64,000 nucleotides of DNA, from the NCBI RefSeq assembly GCF_011761355.1, contig NZ_JAASRW010000007.1:1-64000 (forward strand). Reading direction: 5' to 3'. The notes under the pieces were generated by a model that was given only the letters and a program-made list of their open reading frames with translations, ran no database searches and had not been told where the DNA came from. The position numbers were made by a program, and so were the translations under genes. The DNA comes from Paenibacillus lupini (GTDB lineage: Bacteria > Bacillota > Bacilli > Paenibacillales > Paenibacillaceae). Positions 49,300 through 59,389 of the stretch are shown here, piece after piece. Position 1 is the first letter of the stretch, and each line of letters begins with the position of its first letter.

Positions 49300-50242
49300 T
49301 TCGAGCCTCCTTGTGGTGCTCTTGATTCTGCCATTCCTTACGTAAGGCAATAAACTCAGCAGTTATGCTGACAGCAATCTCGTATGGCCCTTCAGCCCCA
49401 ATGGAAAGACCAATGGGAGCTTTCACATTGGCAGGAGGAGTGTCTCCTTCAAATAACATATTAATTCGCTTGGATGAACCCATCACGCCAATATACCTCG
49501 TCTTATTAGCCAGCGACATATGAATCATTTCACGGTCGTAATGCAGATGGTGGCTGCACACGATAACCGCATCATTCTCATAAAGCTGTATTTCCCCTTC
49601 CAATCGCTCTGGTGTCCCAAGAGCAATCTCCGCACCGGAGAAGGAGGCAAGTAATCCTGGCCGCCAATCTGCAACAATAACACGAAAGCTGCTTTGGGTT
49701 AAGAGATGATAGATTGGAATAGCATCCAGTCCTGCCCCAAACAAAATAACTCTCTGGCGGGGTGTCAAGGTCATGGAGTACTGCCAATCATTAGATGTAG
49801 AGTTAACGGCTGTATCTTTGGTGCAAAGCTCATAACTAAGCTCTTGCCCTCGAATTTCACGAGAAAGCCGAACTTCAACCCCTCTATTTAGCTGCTCTAA
49901 TGCCGCAAGCAGAAGCTCTCGCAGTTCTCCCTCGACAGGCTCGAGAAGAATACGAATAACCCCTCCGCATCCTACCGATTCTCCCCAGATCGGATCTTCA
50001 TCCGGCTTCATATTGTATTCAACCATTTCGTATTGATTGGCTTCACAGATTGCCGGTACACGTTCCAGCAAATCCGATTCAATACAACCCGGACTTACCG
50101 TTCCGATTGTCTCCCCGCTCCCCATGAGCAGCATAGCTGCACCGGCCTTTCGATACGCGTGGCCTTCAACCTCAACAATGGTTGCCAGGACCGCCGGCTG
50201 TTCAAGCTGCCGAATTGCCCGCAAGATGTCTAACATATCCAT
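49175..50242 (-). CDS. pucA: XdhC/CoxI-family molybdoenzyme maturation protein
   Basis: 355-aa accessory protein that readies the molybdenum cofactor for xanthine dehydrogenase. The N-terminal XdhC_CoxI part has EGHAYRKAGAAMLL and GTVSPGCIESDL, with GCGGVIRILLEP. The C-terminal Rossmann domain has RVILFGAGLDAIP, ALGTPERLE and YIGVMGSSKRIN. The last ~45 residues run into pucB and look unlike the family. ATG 50242 follows AAGGTGGG. Confidence 0.88.
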   Translation of the reverse strand: MDMLDILRAIRQLEQPAVLATIVEVEGHAYRKAGAAMLLMGSGETIGTVSPGCIESDLLERVPAICEANQYEMVEYNMKPDEDPIWGESVGCGGVIRILLEPVEGELRELLLAALEQLNRGVEVRLSREIRGQELSYELCTKDTAVNSTSNDWQYSMTLTPRQRVILFGAGLDAIPIYHLLTQSSFRVIVADWRPGLLASFSGAEIALGTPERLEGEIQLYENDAVIVCSHHLHYDREMIHMSLANKTRYIGVMGSSKRINMLFEGDTPPANVKAPIGLSIGAEGPYEIAVSITAEFIALRKEWQNQEHHKEARNDYIRHLFGSGTEQSDGQTEAAARAFPGLSARQYGASCSIG

Positions 50243-50295
50243 CGGCTGTCCCACCTTTTCCATTCAATGATCAAGGCCTTTTGCTATACCCTCTG

Positions 50296-51621
50296 CTATA
50301 GTCTCGCCAGCAGTTCCTTTAACGTCCGATCCGCTTCACGTAATACTAGCGGCTTATCAATTGTCTTCATGATTCGGCTTTCCATCACAACTTGCCCATC
50401 AATCATAACCGTGTCAACATCACCTCGAGTAGCGGCATAGACAACTCTCGAATACCAATCTGCATCAAAGGACGGATAGACGTGGAAGTCTTCCAGATCA
50501 AGCAGCTGCAGATCCGCAAGCTTACCGACTTCAATACTTCCGATCTTATCCTCCAGACCAAGCACCCGCGCACCACCCATGGTTGCCATTTGCAGCACCG
50601 TTTTGGCATTCATGACGGTTGGACCATGCTTTACCTTCTGTATAAAGGCGGTGAGGCGCATCTCCTGGAACATATCCAAATTGTTATTACAAGGCGCACC
50701 GTCCGCTCCAATCCCTACATCGATACCTTCCTTGAGCAGCTCCGGTACCTCTGCGACACCTGAGGCCAGCTTCAGATTTGAACCCGGACAGTGGGTTACC
50801 TTAACGCCTCTTTCCTTAATTATCCGTTTCTCTTCCTCATCAAGCCAAATGCTATGAGCTAGAATCAGATTTGGCTTCGCAAGCCCAATATGATCAAGAT
50901 AAACAACGTTCCTGAGCCCACGTTCCGACTCTACGATCGAGATTTCTTCCCGATTTTCCGACGCGTGAGTATGTACCTTCACGCCATATTGTGCGGACAG
51001 GTCTCTAACTCCGATAAGCAGCTCTTCCGTACAGGAGACAACAAACCGCGGGCAGAAAGCATATTCAATTCTGCCGCCAGCCGCTCCATGCCACTTCTCA
51101 AGCAGCTCCACACTTTCCTTCAGCGACTGTTCCGTCTTCTCCTGAAGCGCCAGTGGAACCTCTGTTCCATGATCCATCATCACTTTGCCGGAGACGGCAC
51201 GGATTCCGCTCTCGAGAATAGCCTGGAATGCTGATTCAGTATGATTGACTGTCTCCATATCCAGAATCGTCGTTGTACCGCTGCGGATCAATTCTCCAAT
51301 ACCAAGCATTGCTGAATAGTAGACAGAGTCCTCATTATGAGCAGCTTCCAGCGGCCATATCCGAGTTCTTAACCAATCGATCAATTCCAGATCATCCGCA
51401 CGTCCGCGGAATAACGTCTGACATAAATGAATGTGTGTCTGAATAAATCCAGGCAGCAGCACTTTCCCGCCTGCTTCAATAACTCGATCAACATCTGTTA
51501 CCTGAATATTCGCACCAATTTGGGCAATCTGATTACCAATTACGAGAACATCTCCGACTAAAATATCATTCGTCTCATTCATCGTCATAATGACGGCATT
51601 GCGGATTAATGTGGAACCCAT
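50296..51621 (-). CDS. Purine/nucleoside deaminase-like amidohydrolase (MTA/SAH deaminase group)
   Basis: 441-aa zinc amidohydrolase: LPGFIQTHIHLCQTLFRG (HxH), VHTHASENREE, HSIWL, HCPGSNLKLASG and IGADGAPCNNN carry the metal and catalytic residues. The closest groups known to me are MTA/SAH/5'-deoxyadenosine deaminases and guanine deaminase-like proteins. In this locus a role in deaminating a purine base or nucleoside is likely; the exact substrate cannot be told. It lies between pucR and pucA on the same strand, 44 bp and 53 bp away. Confidence 0.8.
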   Translation of the reverse strand: MGSTLIRNAVIMTMNETNDILVGDVLVIGNQIAQIGANIQVTDVDRVIEAGGKVLLPGFIQTHIHLCQTLFRGRADDLELIDWLRTRIWPLEAAHNEDSVYYSAMLGIGELIRSGTTTILDMETVNHTESAFQAILESGIRAVSGKVMMDHGTEVPLALQEKTEQSLKESVELLEKWHGAAGGRIEYAFCPRFVVSCTEELLIGVRDLSAQYGVKVHTHASENREEISIVESERGLRNVVYLDHIGLAKPNLILAHSIWLDEEEKRIIKERGVKVTHCPGSNLKLASGVAEVPELLKEGIDVGIGADGAPCNNNLDMFQEMRLTAFIQKVKHGPTVMNAKTVLQMATMGGARVLGLEDKIGSIEVGKLADLQLLDLEDFHVYPSFDADWYSRVVYAATRGDVDTVMIDGQVVMESRIMKTIDKPLVLREADRTLKELLARL

Positions 51622-51664
51622 GTGTACCGCTCCTTTGCTATGAAGCTTATTTAATTAATGTCGT

Positions 51665-53251
51665 TTAGGATTGTTCGTTAATGAGCAGCTTACGGAACAG
51701 GAAAGCGATCTTAAGTCTGAGCAGATCATTCATTTTCTTAAAATCAACGCCAAGAATCTCGCTTAGCTTCTCAATCCGATAAGTTGCCGTATTACGGTGA
51801 ATGTAAAGCTTCTTCGCGGTCTCATTCAGTTGACCATCCTGCTCCAAATACGTTTCTAGTGTCCGCAGCATTTCGCTCGCATAGTCAGGATCTTTACTTA
51901 CAAGTCCACCTAACCAGCGATTACAGAAGGCTTCCATCCGATCTCTGGACACATGTTCGAACACAATAGCTAAGTCCATCGTCGCGAATGTCGTGATGGA
52001 TTGCCCAACACCCCACTCGGTCGCAAGCCTTTGCGTCTGTCTGCATTCGTCAAAACCCTCAAACAGCTGATCAGGTCTTTTCTTTCTAGCACTGACTGCC
52101 GCACGTGGACTATCTCCGCTCTCACGTTGAATAGATGCGAAGCATACATTTAACGCGGATTCCAGACTACTCTCAGTCTGCCCTTCAATCTCAGGAAATA
52201 CAGAAAGCAAGCCTTCTTCCATTACAATATGCATCCCCTTCAGTTCTTGCAGTTTCGTGTGGCTTAAAAAATCCGACTTCAGCTTTTCCAGCTTCTCGAT
52301 CCTTTGTCCGGCGACAGCCTGCGTCGTATCACTAAGGACACAAGTATAGTTGCCCGCAAAAAGCTCAAGCTCCCAGCGGTCTGCATACTCTACCACTTTG
52401 TCGATCGGCATTCCATTACGAAGATATCGTTTGATGAGGACACCAAAATCCTTTTGAACCGACAATTCGAAATAGTCTTCATAATTAAAATTCATTTGAT
52501 AGGATAATAGCTCCGCAGCTTGCAAATACAAGCTCTCTTCTATGGTAGAAAGGAATAATTGGGGATTAAAAAATAGGACAAAACCCGTACAACGCGATTG
52601 CTTCATTAGCGGAATTCGGAACGCCTGCCACTGTTTGTTTTTCATCCACTTCTGCTGCTGAGGCCACGGCCAGCTGCTCGTTAATTCAACATCGGGTACT
52701 TGCGAGCTGTTATAGACCATTTGTCCTCTTGATCCAATGATCGCCATCGGGAACCCGATAATATCCGCAACGGAATCAAACAGTTCCGTAATATGATCTG
52801 TCTTAAGCGCCATACGCATTAAACGGACCTGCTTATCGAATATGTCCTGCAGCACTCCGGTATTACGCCTTAACTCTTCCTTAAATAAGCCGCTCATTTG
52901 ATCAGAAAAAGTAAATTGGTACGGCAGCTCTATTAATGGAAAACCAAGCTCATCCGCATAAGCAATTAATTGATCAGGAATAGCATCCCAGAACCGTCCG
53001 AGCTTGATCCCTAGCCCTGATGAACCCCGCTGGTTCAGCTTAGCCAGCAGCTCAGTCGCATCCTGAGGATGATCTTTGATCAAGTAGGCGGTTGTAAATA
53101 ACATTTCCCCTTCCTTGATCCAATCCGTAATATCCGGCGCATCCATTACATTGACAGATCTTACAATCCGATTACGACCTGCTGTACCGGCGACAAGCTT
53201 TCCCTCTGATAAAGGAAATACATTCAGCGCCTGTTCAACTGTCAAATGCAT
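51665..53251 (-). CDS. pucR: PucR-family transcriptional regulator
   Basis: 528-aa regulator. It has an N-terminal PucR domain (VEQALNVFPLSEGKLVAG, VNVMDAPDITDWIKEGEMLF, about 1-120), a middle GAF/CdaR-like region (about 150-400) and a C-terminal helix-turn-helix (LETYLEQDGQLNETAKKLYI, HRNTATYRIEKL). PucR of B. subtilis controls purine catabolic genes in response to allantoin-type intermediates. It heads the locus and likely controls both its own operon and the transport/xanthine dehydrogenase operon. ATG 53251 follows GGAGGTG. Confidence 0.93.
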   Translation of the reverse strand: MHLTVEQALNVFPLSEGKLVAGTAGRNRIVRSVNVMDAPDITDWIKEGEMLFTTAYLIKDHPQDATELLAKLNQRGSSGLGIKLGRFWDAIPDQLIAYADELGFPLIELPYQFTFSDQMSGLFKEELRRNTGVLQDIFDKQVRLMRMALKTDHITELFDSVADIIGFPMAIIGSRGQMVYNSSQVPDVELTSSWPWPQQQKWMKNKQWQAFRIPLMKQSRCTGFVLFFNPQLFLSTIEESLYLQAAELLSYQMNFNYEDYFELSVQKDFGVLIKRYLRNGMPIDKVVEYADRWELELFAGNYTCVLSDTTQAVAGQRIEKLEKLKSDFLSHTKLQELKGMHIVMEEGLLSVFPEIEGQTESSLESALNVCFASIQRESGDSPRAAVSARKKRPDQLFEGFDECRQTQRLATEWGVGQSITTFATMDLAIVFEHVSRDRMEAFCNRWLGGLVSKDPDYASEMLRTLETYLEQDGQLNETAKKLYIHRNTATYRIEKLSEILGVDFKKMNDLLRLKIAFLFRKLLINEQS

Positions 53252-53493
53252 CGCGCACCTCCGCTCCATATGTAAAACTAATCCACGTCATTTTATATAA
53301 CATCTTAAATCAGAGAGTGGCGTTAATCAATAGGGATGTGAATATATTTAACCACATAAACTCTTAAACTAGCGATATTTCGTCTAATCGACAATAAATT
53401 TGGAGATTTAACCCAAATACATGACATGAGTTTAACATGGGATTAATATTCTCAAAGGCTTCTCGACATAGAATACAACTGGAGTGCAAAAAA
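53252..53493 (-). other. Upstream region of pucR
   Basis: About 240 bp, A+T-rich, no gene. TTTAACC elements (53348-53354, 53408-53414) and GTTTAAC recur, but no confident promoter or operator was recognised. Confidence 0.4.
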
Positions 53494-53530
53494 AATGCCG
53501 ATAAAAGCGAATTTCGCTTTTATCGGCATC
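53494..53530 (-). terminator. Terminator of the surface protein gene
   Basis: Perfect 16-bp stem (53495-53510 with 53514-53529, loop ATT), followed on the minus strand by an eight-T run. Confidence 0.9.
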
Positions 53531-53549
53531 GGTATCGATCGAATAAGAA

Positions 53550-55511
53550 CTATTGCTTTAATTCAGGCAATGGAAGGAACAGCAGGTTTATCGGAAGATT
53601 ACTGCCGGAAGCTGGTGTGAACGCAATCGTTACCGATTCTTCCGTATCCCCTGTCCGATAAAGGACGCCGGCTTCATTCGCATTACTCAGAATTGTCGTG
53701 TTTGTCGCATAAACTAGCTTGTTGTTGATCAGGAATGCACCGCCATAATGGCCACCGCGAGGATTCAGTGCAATAAGCGTATGTGGCTTCACATGCCATA
53801 GATTCAGAACATACATTGCTCCATTGTTGCCGTCGTTAGACATCGCTTCACCTGTCAGAACATCATAACCCGACAAACGAGTGTCCACTACTTTGTCCGC
53901 AAGAATCATACGGGACGGAACATCGCCGATCGTCTGCAGTACGTTGATGCTGCGGTTAGCATTCTCGAATGTACCACGAACATGCTTGCCGTCGCGTGGC
54001 AGGATCGGAAGCTGCGGCAATGCCTGCAGCACGTCTTTGCTTGCATCTACAACAATGACGCTGAATTTGATTGGTGCTGAAGTAGTTACATCTGCGTACA
54101 TCGTAAGAATACGGCCATTAACAACTTCTTTGCTGCTAAGCGGGCTGAGAACAACACGACTTTGACCTGCAGGAATCGTTGTAACCGTTCCTACTGGATT
54201 AGTCGTTCTGGACAGCAGGTAATTCGCGGTTGCTGCTTTACCAGCTTGAGTGACATAAGGCGCAGGACCACCAAGTCCAATACGCTCATCTGTAACAGTA
54301 GCTGCTGTACTGTTCTCATTAGTTGCTACGATATAAACTTTTACAGGATTAGGACGGTTATTCTGGTTATGAATAAGGAAGCGAACATTGCCGCTAGCGG
54401 TATCTTGATAATAGATACCCTCGTCATTAATCATTTCAGGGCTGTTGCTGCGAATAAACGTTTGCTGCCCCGTATTAACAACCGTGTATGGCTGCGTAGG
54501 AAGCTTTAACACGCCAGCGCCGTCGATCGTGAATTTCTCACCTTGATCGGTGTACAGCTGATCGAACTCTTGTTTCGTATAAAGCGATTCATCTGTGATC
54601 GTAACGATCTGTGAGAATTCGCTCGTCAAGCCATGTGAATCTGTTACTTTCAAAGTTACGGTCTGTTCGCCCGGTTCGAAGAAGGCTTTGGCGTTATTCG
54701 TCCATTCCCGCTTCGTAATCTTGTTCTCGTCATCCGAGCTAATATCATTATATGAAATGAGTTCGCCCATCTTGTAATAGGACTTGTCCGTTGCAAACCG
54801 TGCTTCTGGCGGCATATTCTGCGGCAACACGTTCACCGTTACCGAATAAGGATCGCTCCATACGCCGTTTGCATCTTGAACCCATTTGGTCACTTTATAA
54901 GTTCCCGCTTCAGCAAATGTTGTTTGTTTGCCTTCCCAGCGTTCGTTTACAATAGCTGCGCCACTAGGCTGATAGGATTGATCAGCATAAGTCACTTCTG
55001 TTTGGCCGGCATAGATGACCGAAGGGCTGACCGCAAATTTGGCAATCGGCTTGAGTGTCCATTTCAAGACCAGCTTTTTCTCAGCTGGAATGGAAGATAG
55101 AGTGATGCCAAACGGGCTGAACACCGAACGAAGCGGGATCATCAGACTGCCGTTTTGCACAAAAGGCTTACCTGTAAACGTCATGCGAGTTCCGTTAACG
55201 GTATAGGAAGATTTGTTCACCGCATAACGAAGCTCTCTAGTTGCATCACGAAGGATATATTCCTTCTTGCTGGCATCATACTGGACAGTTGCACCTAATC
55301 TACCGGCAATAGCAGTAGCGGAAATATAGGTTGTCCCTTTTAATTCTGTAAGCGGCTGAGCTGCTAAATAAAGTTTGCCGTTATGGTACATTTGCTTTGT
55401 TTTCTGAAGAAGGATCAGTTGGTTTTGCCCTGCGCCGGAGCTTTGTGCTCCAACAGGTACTGCAAACAAGAGCAATGCAGCAAGTACGACTAAGGTGACT
55501 TTCTTAAACAT
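53550..55511 (-). CDS. Secreted copper-amine-oxidase-N-like / PKD-like surface protein
   Basis: 653-aa exported protein. A signal peptide (FKKVTLVVLAALLLFAVPVG, cleaved near AQS) is followed by a copper amine oxidase N-terminal-like stalk domain (about 45-150; YLAAQPLTELKGTTYISATA, GSLMIPLRSVFSPFG) and a PKD-like beta domain with SDDENKITKREW and EQTVTLKVTDSHGLTSEF. A C-terminal half of unknown fold follows. No anchor is evident. Such proteins are common and numerous in Paenibacillus; function unknown. ATG 55511 follows AAAGGAGAA; a longer frame to 55685 has no signal peptide. Confidence 0.85.
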   Translation of the reverse strand: MFKKVTLVVLAALLLFAVPVGAQSSGAGQNQLILLQKTKQMYHNGKLYLAAQPLTELKGTTYISATAIAGRLGATVQYDASKKEYILRDATRELRYAVNKSSYTVNGTRMTFTGKPFVQNGSLMIPLRSVFSPFGITLSSIPAEKKLVLKWTLKPIAKFAVSPSVIYAGQTEVTYADQSYQPSGAAIVNERWEGKQTTFAEAGTYKVTKWVQDANGVWSDPYSVTVNVLPQNMPPEARFATDKSYYKMGELISYNDISSDDENKITKREWTNNAKAFFEPGEQTVTLKVTDSHGLTSEFSQIVTITDESLYTKQEFDQLYTDQGEKFTIDGAGVLKLPTQPYTVVNTGQQTFIRSNSPEMINDEGIYYQDTASGNVRFLIHNQNNRPNPVKVYIVATNENSTAATVTDERIGLGGPAPYVTQAGKAATANYLLSRTTNPVGTVTTIPAGQSRVVLSPLSSKEVVNGRILTMYADVTTSAPIKFSVIVVDASKDVLQALPQLPILPRDGKHVRGTFENANRSINVLQTIGDVPSRMILADKVVDTRLSGYDVLTGEAMSNDGNNGAMYVLNLWHVKPHTLIALNPRGGHYGGAFLINNKLVYATNTTILSNANEAGVLYRTGDTEESVTIAFTPASGSNLPINLLFLPLPELKQ

Positions 55512-55593
55512 GGGATTCTCCTTTTCTCTAAATGGATGGTTTGAACAGACATAGATTAAACGCATCCTAGCACAAAAGGTTGCACCTTTAAGA

Positions 55594-56580
55594 CTATTTA
55601 TTTCTGGCTCCTGCAATATGTTCAAATAAAATATTACGAGATAGGACCGCCTCGTTCCGTCCCGCAAGTGCTTTACGAAGCACAACTACGAGTCGTTCTT
55701 CAGGCGCAACAAGCAAATACTGCCCCCCATGACCAAAGGCAAAATAACAGTCAAAAGCCCCATTATGCTCAGCTGGCGACTGCCACCAATGATAGCCGTA
55801 GGCCCCATAGATAGGAGGCTCGTAGTGAAGAAGGCCGCGATGATGCTTTCTCGTTGACTCTTGAATCCATTCTGCTGAGATCAGCTGCTTGCCGAACCAA
55901 TCCCCTTCCCGCAAATAAAGAAGGCCAAGCTTCGCCAAATCACGGCCATAAAGCTGCAGCCCGGTTCCTCCTTCGTTAATCCCCTTGTGAGAGGTCCATT
56001 TCACTTGATGGAAGCCCATCGGCTTAAAAAGGCGGCTTGTCGCATAATCCAGCGCGCTTTGCCCTGTTGCTTTCGACAGGATGACGGATAGAAGATGTGA
56101 TCCGCCAGAGTTGTAAAGATAGGCAGTCCCGGGTTCACTGATAAGTGGACGATCAAGTACAAACCGAATCGGATCTGCCGATTTCTTCATTGCTTTATAC
56201 GGCTTATCAAAGTCAGGCCAATCCCAGCCGGACGTCATCGTCAGCAGATGCTTAATTTGAATGCCATCATCCGGCAGACCTTCGAAATAATCGGCAATAG
56301 GCTGCTCTACACTTTGGATATGGCCTTCAGCAATAGCGATCCCGACCAAAGCGGACAGAAGGCTTTTTGTACAAGACAACAGTGGTCCAACCGTGTCTTC
56401 GCCTCTGCTGTACCATTCCCAAGCGACTGCATCTTCCCTTAAAATGATGGCGGTGGTCATCTTCCACTCCACTAACCATTTCTTCATTTGATCCAGCTTT
56501 GCTTCATCTAGTCCTGCAACGGTTGTGGATACGGTACGTAAGTAAAGATCATCTATGTTAGGTGTCATTGTCATGCTCAA
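55594..56580 (-). CDS. Serine hydrolase, class C beta-lactamase family
   Basis: 328-aa serine hydrolase of the PBP4*/esterase group: LLSCTKSLLSALVG (SxxK nucleophile), YLYNSGGSHLL (YxN) and FGHGGQYLL (HxG) in the right order and spacing. No signal peptide, so probably cytosolic esterase or amidase rather than a drug-resistance enzyme. TTG at 56580 has AAAGG seven bases upstream; the ATG at 56574 is the alternative. It follows the MFS gene by 12 bp and is likely in its operon. Confidence 0.88.
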   Translation of the reverse strand: MSMTMTPNIDDLYLRTVSTTVAGLDEAKLDQMKKWLVEWKMTTAIILREDAVAWEWYSRGEDTVGPLLSCTKSLLSALVGIAIAEGHIQSVEQPIADYFEGLPDDGIQIKHLLTMTSGWDWPDFDKPYKAMKKSADPIRFVLDRPLISEPGTAYLYNSGGSHLLSVILSKATGQSALDYATSRLFKPMGFHQVKWTSHKGINEGGTGLQLYGRDLAKLGLLYLREGDWFGKQLISAEWIQESTRKHHRGLLHYEPPIYGAYGYHWWQSPAEHNGAFDCYFAFGHGGQYLLVAPEERLVVVLRKALAGRNEAVLSRNILFEHIAGARNK

Positions 56581-56592
56581 TAATCAGCCTTT

Positions 56593-58005
56593 CTAGGAAG
56601 ATGCATCTGCGGTATCGGAAGCTGTGGCTTGCGTAGTCGTCCTTGGCAAAGCAAGCATTGCCAGCATGACGATTACAGATAGTCCGACCAAGATGATAAA
56701 GATCCGGTGAAGGCTATGTTCCAGCTTATCTGCATCAATGACTTCTGTGCTGCCCGTATGCAGCAGAAGTCCAAATAACGCGATCCCAACCGTCTGACCA
56801 AGTGTTCGGATAAAGTTATTGCTTCCGATAGCTGCGCCGCGCAGCTCCCATGATACCGATGAACTGACTGCAACCGTAAAGCTCGTTAAGGATAGCCCGA
56901 ATGACATACCGGACAGGAACGTATAAATCATAAAGAGTACGATTGATGTATGTTCCGTCATCAGCATGAAGCCTATGCTTCCGACAACCAGAAACATTGA
57001 ACCAACAAAAGCGATCTTGCGCATGCCTAGCTTGGCGATCCAATTCCCGGCAAGGATAGCTCCAAGCGGCCAGCCAATCGACAATGGGATCATGGCCAGT
57101 CCTGAATATGTAGCACTCTCTCCGATGACGCCTTGAATCCACAGCGGCAGATAAAAGATCGCAACAACATTGATTACACAAAGCAGAAAGCTGATTGCAT
57201 TCACCGTGCTTATCGTGCGCAGTTTAAATAATTGAAGCGGGATTATCGGCTCAGGAGAGCGTTTCTCGATGAAGAAAAATAAGGCCAAGAAGAACGCAGC
57301 AGCAAGCAAAAGTAAGATGATAATCATCGAAGAATGACTTGTTTCATTCGTCTCACGAAGAATGGTCAGCGCATACAAGAACGCAAACATCCCTATAGAG
57401 AATGCGGCAATTCCCGGATAATCAATATAACGTTTCTGTTTCGCGAACGCTTCCTTCATGGATGTGGTTAGCAGCAAGATCGCCACGATGCCAAACGGAA
57501 GGTTCATATAAAATATCGCCCGCCAGGACACATAATCGACGAGCAAGCCGCCTGCCAGTGGACCCGTGATACCTGCAATGCCCCAGATACTGGACATCCA
57601 GCCCTGGACCTTGGCCCGTTGTTCGAATGGATATAAATCACCGATAATGGTGTAAGGAATCGTCGTTAAAGCGCCTGCCCCAAGGCCTTGTAAAGCTCGA
57701 AAAGCAATAAGCTGCGACATCGTCTGGGCAAGCCCGGATAACATGGAGCCTGCAAGAAAAATGATCGCTCCTGCAATAAACATTCTTTTTCGTCCGAACA
57801 GGTCGGATAGCTTGCCATAAATCGGTGTGGTAATAACCGTAGCCAATAAGTAAATCGAAATAATCCAGCTGTATTGCTGAATGCCATTCAGCTCTCCAGT
57901 TATGCTGGGCATCGCGGTACTGACGATTGTTCCTTCAATCGCTGCCAGGAAGGTTGCGACGAATAAAGCAATGGTTACCGTACGTCGGTTGCTTGTTGTA
58001 TTCAT
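56593..58005 (-). CDS. MFS drug exporter (DHA2, EmrB/QacA-like)
   Basis: 470-aa 14-helix major facilitator: FLAAIEGTIVSTAMPSI in helix 1 (motif D1), TTPIYGKLSDLFGRKRMF (motif A) and GIAGITGPLAGGLLVD (motif C). Probable proton-coupled multidrug export; substrate unknown. AAAGGAGAAATA precedes the ATG. Followed by a co-transcribed serine hydrolase, which may modify the same compound. Confidence 0.92.
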   Translation of the reverse strand: MNTTSNRRTVTIALFVATFLAAIEGTIVSTAMPSITGELNGIQQYSWIISIYLLATVITTPIYGKLSDLFGRKRMFIAGAIIFLAGSMLSGLAQTMSQLIAFRALQGLGAGALTTIPYTIIGDLYPFEQRAKVQGWMSSIWGIAGITGPLAGGLLVDYVSWRAIFYMNLPFGIVAILLLTTSMKEAFAKQKRYIDYPGIAAFSIGMFAFLYALTILRETNETSHSSMIIILLLLAAAFFLALFFFIEKRSPEPIIPLQLFKLRTISTVNAISFLLCVINVVAIFYLPLWIQGVIGESATYSGLAMIPLSIGWPLGAILAGNWIAKLGMRKIAFVGSMFLVVGSIGFMLMTEHTSIVLFMIYTFLSGMSFGLSLTSFTVAVSSSVSWELRGAAIGSNNFIRTLGQTVGIALFGLLLHTGSTEVIDADKLEHSLHRIFIILVGLSVIVMLAMLALPRTTTQATASDTADASS

Positions 58006-58216
58006 TATTTCTCCTTTCCGGTGACATTATGAATTTATTTCATTTGTCTGAGCTCTCTATTATGGTACTCACAACTGGAAAAGATCAATCCTTTTGGGCT
58101 TTTTGGATGAGGAATCACCCTATTCGAAACCACTCATTTATGTTAGCCTTATAGGAGTGCCTTAAAATTAAATATGTAACTCAAAAAATGCTTATTAGTA
58201 AGGGATGAATATACAA

Positions 58217-58843
58217 ATGGGTTATGACTTCTTAGTTTCCATAATTGATCAGTTCGGCTATGTGTCTCTCTTCCTAGTTCTGTGTTTGGGCTTGATCGGG
58301 CTGCCTGTTCCGAATGAGGTTGTCGTCATGACAGGAGGAGCATTCGCAGCATCGGGTCTGCTTAGCCCGGTTCCAGCTTACTTAATGGTCTTCCTTGGAA
58401 TCTGCTCGGCTATGACCTTTAATTACTCCATCGGCCGGTTTGCCGGAAGCAAAGTGTTCGATTGGTTTATGAAAAAGAAGAACATGGATAAATTCGTGAA
58501 TCAAGCTCAGCATATGAGTGAAAAATATGGCGGTTTCGCGCTTAGTATCGGTCTTGTCCTCCCTGTCCTGCGGCATGTGATGCCGTTTGTAGGAGGCACG
58601 AACAAGATGAATTACAGACGATTTGCCCTTTTTGCTTATCCAAGCGCCTTCTTATGGACTTTGATTTACTTTATTATTGGTACATTTGTAGGTGACAAGG
58701 TTCAATCCCTCGGAAATACGATTGCCGATAACGGCATGATCGTTGTATATGTCCTTCTAGCCGTAGCGGCAGGTGCAGCAGCCTGGCTGTTCATCCGGAA
58801 CCGAACTGCGAAGAAGAACGAAAAAGCAGAACGTTCCATGTAA
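58217..58843 (+). CDS. DedA-family membrane protein
   Basis: 208-aa membrane protein of the DedA/SNARE-associated group now linked to flipping of polyprenyl or phospholipid carriers: GLIGLPVPNEVVVMTGGAFA near the N-terminus, FNYSIGRFAG, and the arginine-containing VLPVLRHVMPFVGG. Several membrane spans and a basic C-terminus. The ATG at 58205 abuts AAGGG, so ATG 58217 is preferred. Confidence 0.9.
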   Translation: MGYDFLVSIIDQFGYVSLFLVLCLGLIGLPVPNEVVVMTGGAFAASGLLSPVPAYLMVFLGICSAMTFNYSIGRFAGSKVFDWFMKKKNMDKFVNQAQHMSEKYGGFALSIGLVLPVLRHVMPFVGGTNKMNYRRFALFAYPSAFLWTLIYFIIGTFVGDKVQSLGNTIADNGMIVVYVLLAVAAGAAAWLFIRNRTAKKNEKAERSM

Positions 58844-58847
58844 GCAT

Positions 58848-58891
58848 AAAAAACCTCCGATTCCCACTTTGGGATTTATCGGAGGTTTTTT
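58848..58891. terminator. Bidirectional terminator
   Basis: AAAAAACCTCCGAT (58848-58861) pairs with ATCGGAGGTTTTTT (58878-58891), plus an inner TCCC/GGGA stem, between convergent genes. Confidence 0.9.
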
Positions 58892-58901
58892 ATATCCATT
58901 C

Positions 58902-59180
58902 TTAATGATGCTCTAATACTAACTTCTCTTCTGCTGCATTTACCAGGTAATCAAACAGCTCGTCATCCTCTTCGAGCATATCCTCAACGGCAAGCAGCTC
59001 GTCCTCGTCGCCTGATTCATTCAGGAAGAACAAACCATATCCCCATTCGGTTCTTTTCCGGCTATGAATGGTCATTTCGTATTGGTTCTGTTGTCCAACT
59101 ATTTCGAACTGTATACGGCCAACGAAGCCATTTTCCTTCGTATAGTCCATTGATGCCCCTAATATTTTTACATTATCCAT
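58902..59180 (-). CDS. Hypothetical acidic protein
   Basis: 92-aa soluble protein. The N-terminal part looks beta-rich (FVGRIQFEIVGQQNQYEMTI HSRK region) and the C-terminal half is strongly acidic (DEDELLAVEDMLEEDDELFD). Resembles unnamed conserved Paenibacillus proteins in style, but no family is assigned. GGAAGGAAG precedes the ATG; the terminator at 58848 follows. Confidence 0.7.
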   Translation of the reverse strand: MDNVKILGASMDYTKENGFVGRIQFEIVGQQNQYEMTIHSRKRTEWGYGLFFLNESGDEDELLAVEDMLEEDDELFDYLVNAAEEKLVLEHH

Positions 59181-59389
59181 TTGTTCTAATCTTCCTTCCG
59201 AGATTCGTTCATTTTGTAAAAATAGCCTGTTTATTCATTGTATACGGTTTGTGACATTCGTCAACAAATGATCACCGCTCTTAAGCACATTCTCATAACT
59301 CCCGTGATGAACGCCTATGATAGGCCTTGCATACTGTACATTACGGCAGCGGATACCGCAGCCGGGTATCCCATGAGAGGGTGATTGTT